DNA of 64,000 bases. Origin: Bacteroidota bacterium (GTDB lineage Bacteria > Bacteroidota > Bacteroidia > Bacteroidales > TTA-H9). Every line of letters starts with the position of its first letter. Position 1 is the stretch's first letter. Of this stretch, positions 62,118 to 64,000 are shown piece after piece. The notes beneath the pieces are model-generated. The model made no database searches. It was given only the letters and a program-made list of their open reading frames with translations, and was not told where the DNA came from. The translations under genes and the position numbers were made by a program. Where the stretch lies: positions 95,827-159,826 of the forward strand of contig QKGM01000007.1 of NCBI GenBank assembly GCA_003250395.1, given 5' to 3'.

Positions 62118-63632
62118 TTATTGATTATTTAAAGTTGAAATGGCCCTGCGAACACGTATGGCCAGTTCTTCGCGACCAATTAGTGTAATCACTTCTGTGA
62201 GGTGGGGTCCCATTCCGGAGCCAATGACCGCAAGTCGCATAGCATTCATGATAGCACCCATGCCAACTTGCTTCTCTTCCAGGAAGTGTTGTATTTCAGT
62301 GTCAAGAGATTCTGTGGTAAATTCTTTTAACGTGGTCATTCTGCTTGTCAGATCAGAGATAAGAGAACCTGAATCAGCTTTCCACCTCTTCTTTGCAAAT
62401 CCTTCATCATACGAGTTAGGTGCAGTAAAGAAGAACCAACTCTGATCCCATAATTCATTGATAAAATTTACACGATCTTTTACCAGAGCAACCACTTTCT
62501 TTACCATCTCAGGTTTGGCCTGTATTCCTTTCTCAGAAAGTAAGAGTAAAAATGATTCCGTAAGTTCATCGTTTGTTTGCATACGGAGGTATTGCTGGTT
62601 GAACCATTTTGCTTTTTCTGGATCAAATCGGGCCCCTGATTTGTTTACTCTGTCAAGGGAGAAGAGTCTGATGAGCTCATCTATGGAAAGAATTTCCTGA
62701 TCAGTTCCAGGATTCCATCCCAGAAGGGCCAGCAGGTTGATAAAAGCTTCTGGGTAGTAACCGGATTCGCGGTACCCCGATGAAATATCCCCTGTTTTAG
62801 GATCAGTCCAGCGTAAGGGAAATACAGGGAAACCAAGACGGTCGCCATCACGTTTGCTCAATTTCCCATTACCATCAGGCTTAAGCAATAATGGAAGATG
62901 TGCAAATTGAGGAGCCTGCCATCCGAAGAAACGGTATAAAAGTATATGGAGGGGGGCGCTGGGAAGCCACTCTTCACCTCGGATGACATGGGTAATGAGC
63001 ATCAGGTGATCATCTACAATGTTGGCCAGATGATAGGTAGGCATTCCATCCGATTTGAATAATACCTTATCGTCAAGTGTTGATGATTGTACACGTACTT
63101 CGCCTCTGATTAGGTCATTTACACGTATTTCTTCCCCGGCCGGTATACGTACCCTTACAACATATGGAGTCCCTGCATCGATGAGCTGTTTTACTTCGCC
63201 TTCCGACAGTGTCAGGCTGTTACGTAGTCCCAGACGGGTGGATGAGTCGTATTGGAAATTGGGGTGTGTACTTCTCAATACTTCAAGATCGTCAGGGGTG
63301 TCGAAGGCATAATATGCATGGCCTGAGTCAAGAAGTTGTTGCACGTATTGAATATAAAGATGTTTGCGGTCGCTCTGCCTGTACGGACCATAGGGTCCAC
63401 CAACGTGAACCCCTTCATCGAACTGGATTCCACACCAGGAAAGAGATTCAATTATGTATGCTTCTGCTCCCGGAACAAAGCGGGTTTGATCAGTGTCTTC
63501 AATACGAAGAATCATATCGCCACCCATCTGACGGGCGAGTAAATAATTATATAATGCAGTGCGTACGCCGCCAATATGAAGTGGTCCTGTAGGACTCGGG
63601 GCAAACCGCACTCTGACTTTAGGTATACTCAT
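62118..63632 (-). CDS. gltX: Glutamyl-tRNA synthetase
   Basis: Class I aminoacyl-tRNA synthetase of 504 residues that charges tRNA-Glu. HIGH motif in [13 protein letters not shown] (about residue 10) and KMSKS equivalent KLSKRDG near residue 255 are visible, with the catalytic domain to about 320 and the helical anticodon-binding domain after it. Whether it is discriminating or also charges tRNA-Gln cannot be judged here. It heads an operon with folB and the CWC gene and has a -7 box upstream. Confidence 0.97.
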   Translation of the reverse strand: MSIPKVRVRFAPSPTGPLHIGGVRTALYNYLLARQMGGDMILRIEDTDQTRFVPGAEAYIIESLSWCGIQFDEGVHVGGPYGPYRQSDRKHLYIQYVQQLLDSGHAYYAFDTPDDLEVLRSTHPNFQYDSSTRLGLRNSLTLSEGEVKQLIDAGTPYVVRVRIPAGEEIRVNDLIRGEVRVQSSTLDDKVLFKSDGMPTYHLANIVDDHLMLITHVIRGEEWLPSAPLHILLYRFFGWQAPQFAHLPLLLKPDGNGKLSKRDGDRLGFPVFPLRWTDPKTGDISSGYRESGYYPEAFINLLALLGWNPGTDQEILSIDELIRLFSLDRVNKSGARFDPEKAKWFNQQYLRMQTNDELTESFLLLLSEKGIQAKPEMVKKVVALVKDRVNFINELWDQSWFFFTAPNSYDEGFAKKRWKADSGSLISDLTSRMTTLKEFTTESLDTEIQHFLEEKQVGMGAIMNAMRLAVIGSGMGPHLTEVITLIGREELAIRVRRAISTLNNQ

Positions 63633-64000
63633 TTATCGGTATATTTTTAATGCAAAGGTAGGGGTTTTAGATTATGTTGCGTTGTAACGGTTCCGGATAC
63701 TAAACATCTCAAAAATCTTTATTGTATTCCTGATCTTTGAACTGGCTTATCGAGGATTACTTAGATTTGATGCTCATGTATAAACCAAATTTAAATTCTA
63801 TAGTATGGTTTCCGATGCTAATAATTATGGCTGGTTATTTGTAATCTTCGGTCATCTTATAGTTCATAGTTATGCAATCGTCTCTGTCATTAACCCATAG
63901 TCATAACTTACTATATTTTTCGTATTAAACTCAAGGTTGAGCTAATCTGTTATGACTCCCTTTTTCATTTCCTGGGATAAATACCAAAGGATTGCTTGAC
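63633..64000. other. Non-coding right end of the window
   Basis: 368 AT-rich bases upstream of gltX with no gene. Apart from the gltX -7 box I see nothing identifiable. A gene beginning to the right of the window is possible. Confidence 0.5.
63653..63660 (-). promoter_or_regulatory. -7 element of the gltX promoter
   Basis: On the minus strand TACCTTTG matches TAnnTTTG, 20 bases before the gltX start codon. No clear TTG at the expected distance. Confidence 0.45.

Overview
The window reads as a chromosomal segment of a Bacteroidota bacterium, most likely of the Bacteroidales/Marinilabiliales kind (lineage below phylum is inference). The evidence is two secreted proteins with type IX secretion (T9SS) sorting domains, an IPExxxVDY-family gene between pyk and rnc-fabF-acpP, a DUF4252 protein beside an ECF sigma/anti-sigma pair, an atpBEFHAG operon without atpDC, and several starts preceded by the phylum's TAnnTTTG -7 element, some with a TTG about 20-23 nt further upstream. 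It is mostly core genome. I see no phage, insertion sequence, CRISPR array, rRNA or tRNA.

Layout. 1-10.1 kb: the end of an unknown gene, cinA (minus), then a plus-strand run of a sodium:solute symporter, a 1405-residue Cache/HAMP/GAF hybrid kinase with three receivers, a second hybrid kinase with two receivers, a lone receiver and tadA. 10.1-11.0 kb: non-coding. 11.0-21.3 kb, minus strand: ferritin, atpG-A-H-F-E-B, pyk with its IPExxxVDY partner, and rnc-fabF-acpP. 21.7-23.4 kb: an ECF sigma factor, membrane anti-sigma candidate and DUF4252 protein. 23.7-29.0 kb, plus strand: POT peptide transporter, TIGR01212 radical SAM protein and an 810-residue T9SS cargo protein. 29.1-35.0 kb, minus strand: recJ, a PagL-like outer-membrane deacylase, a membrane class III cyclase and an orphan MobB-like P-loop NTPase. 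35.2-38.3 kb, plus strand: a small DxNxDG-repeat secreted protein, a second ECF sigma factor, a membrane anti-sigma candidate, a Spy/CpxP-like periplasmic protein and a TPR protein. 38.5-42.4 kb: a solute-binding hybrid kinase followed by a LuxE-family gene. 42.8-46.3 kb: purH, mreB and mreC. 46.4-49.0 kb: a lipoprotein, a 1.2 kb gap and a small T9SS protein. 49.0-55.4 kb: a 1077-residue multi-cofactor oxidoreductase, an FkbM methyltransferase and an ABC-F ATPase. 55.5-63.6 kb: an NrfJ-like lipoprotein, xseAB, phoH-purC, a SAM hydroxide adenosyltransferase facing the other way, and gltX-folB-CWC.

The accessory interest lies in sensing and the cell envelope. There are three hybrid kinases (seven receiver domains in the window, counting the lone one) with no Hpt or output domain encoded here, two ECF sigma/anti-sigma modules, and one membrane cyclase. 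The items I would look at first are the fused oxidoreductase (49.0 kb), the sigma/Spy-like/DxNxDG module whose two exported proteins share a Gly-Pro-Arg-His tail motif (35.2-37.2 kb), the symporter-kinase cascade (1.8-9.6 kb), the atpE-atpF intercistronic hairpin (15.19 kb) and a three-armed inverted repeat (61.08 kb). None of these is shown here to be a new system. They are candidates read from sequence alone, without any database search.
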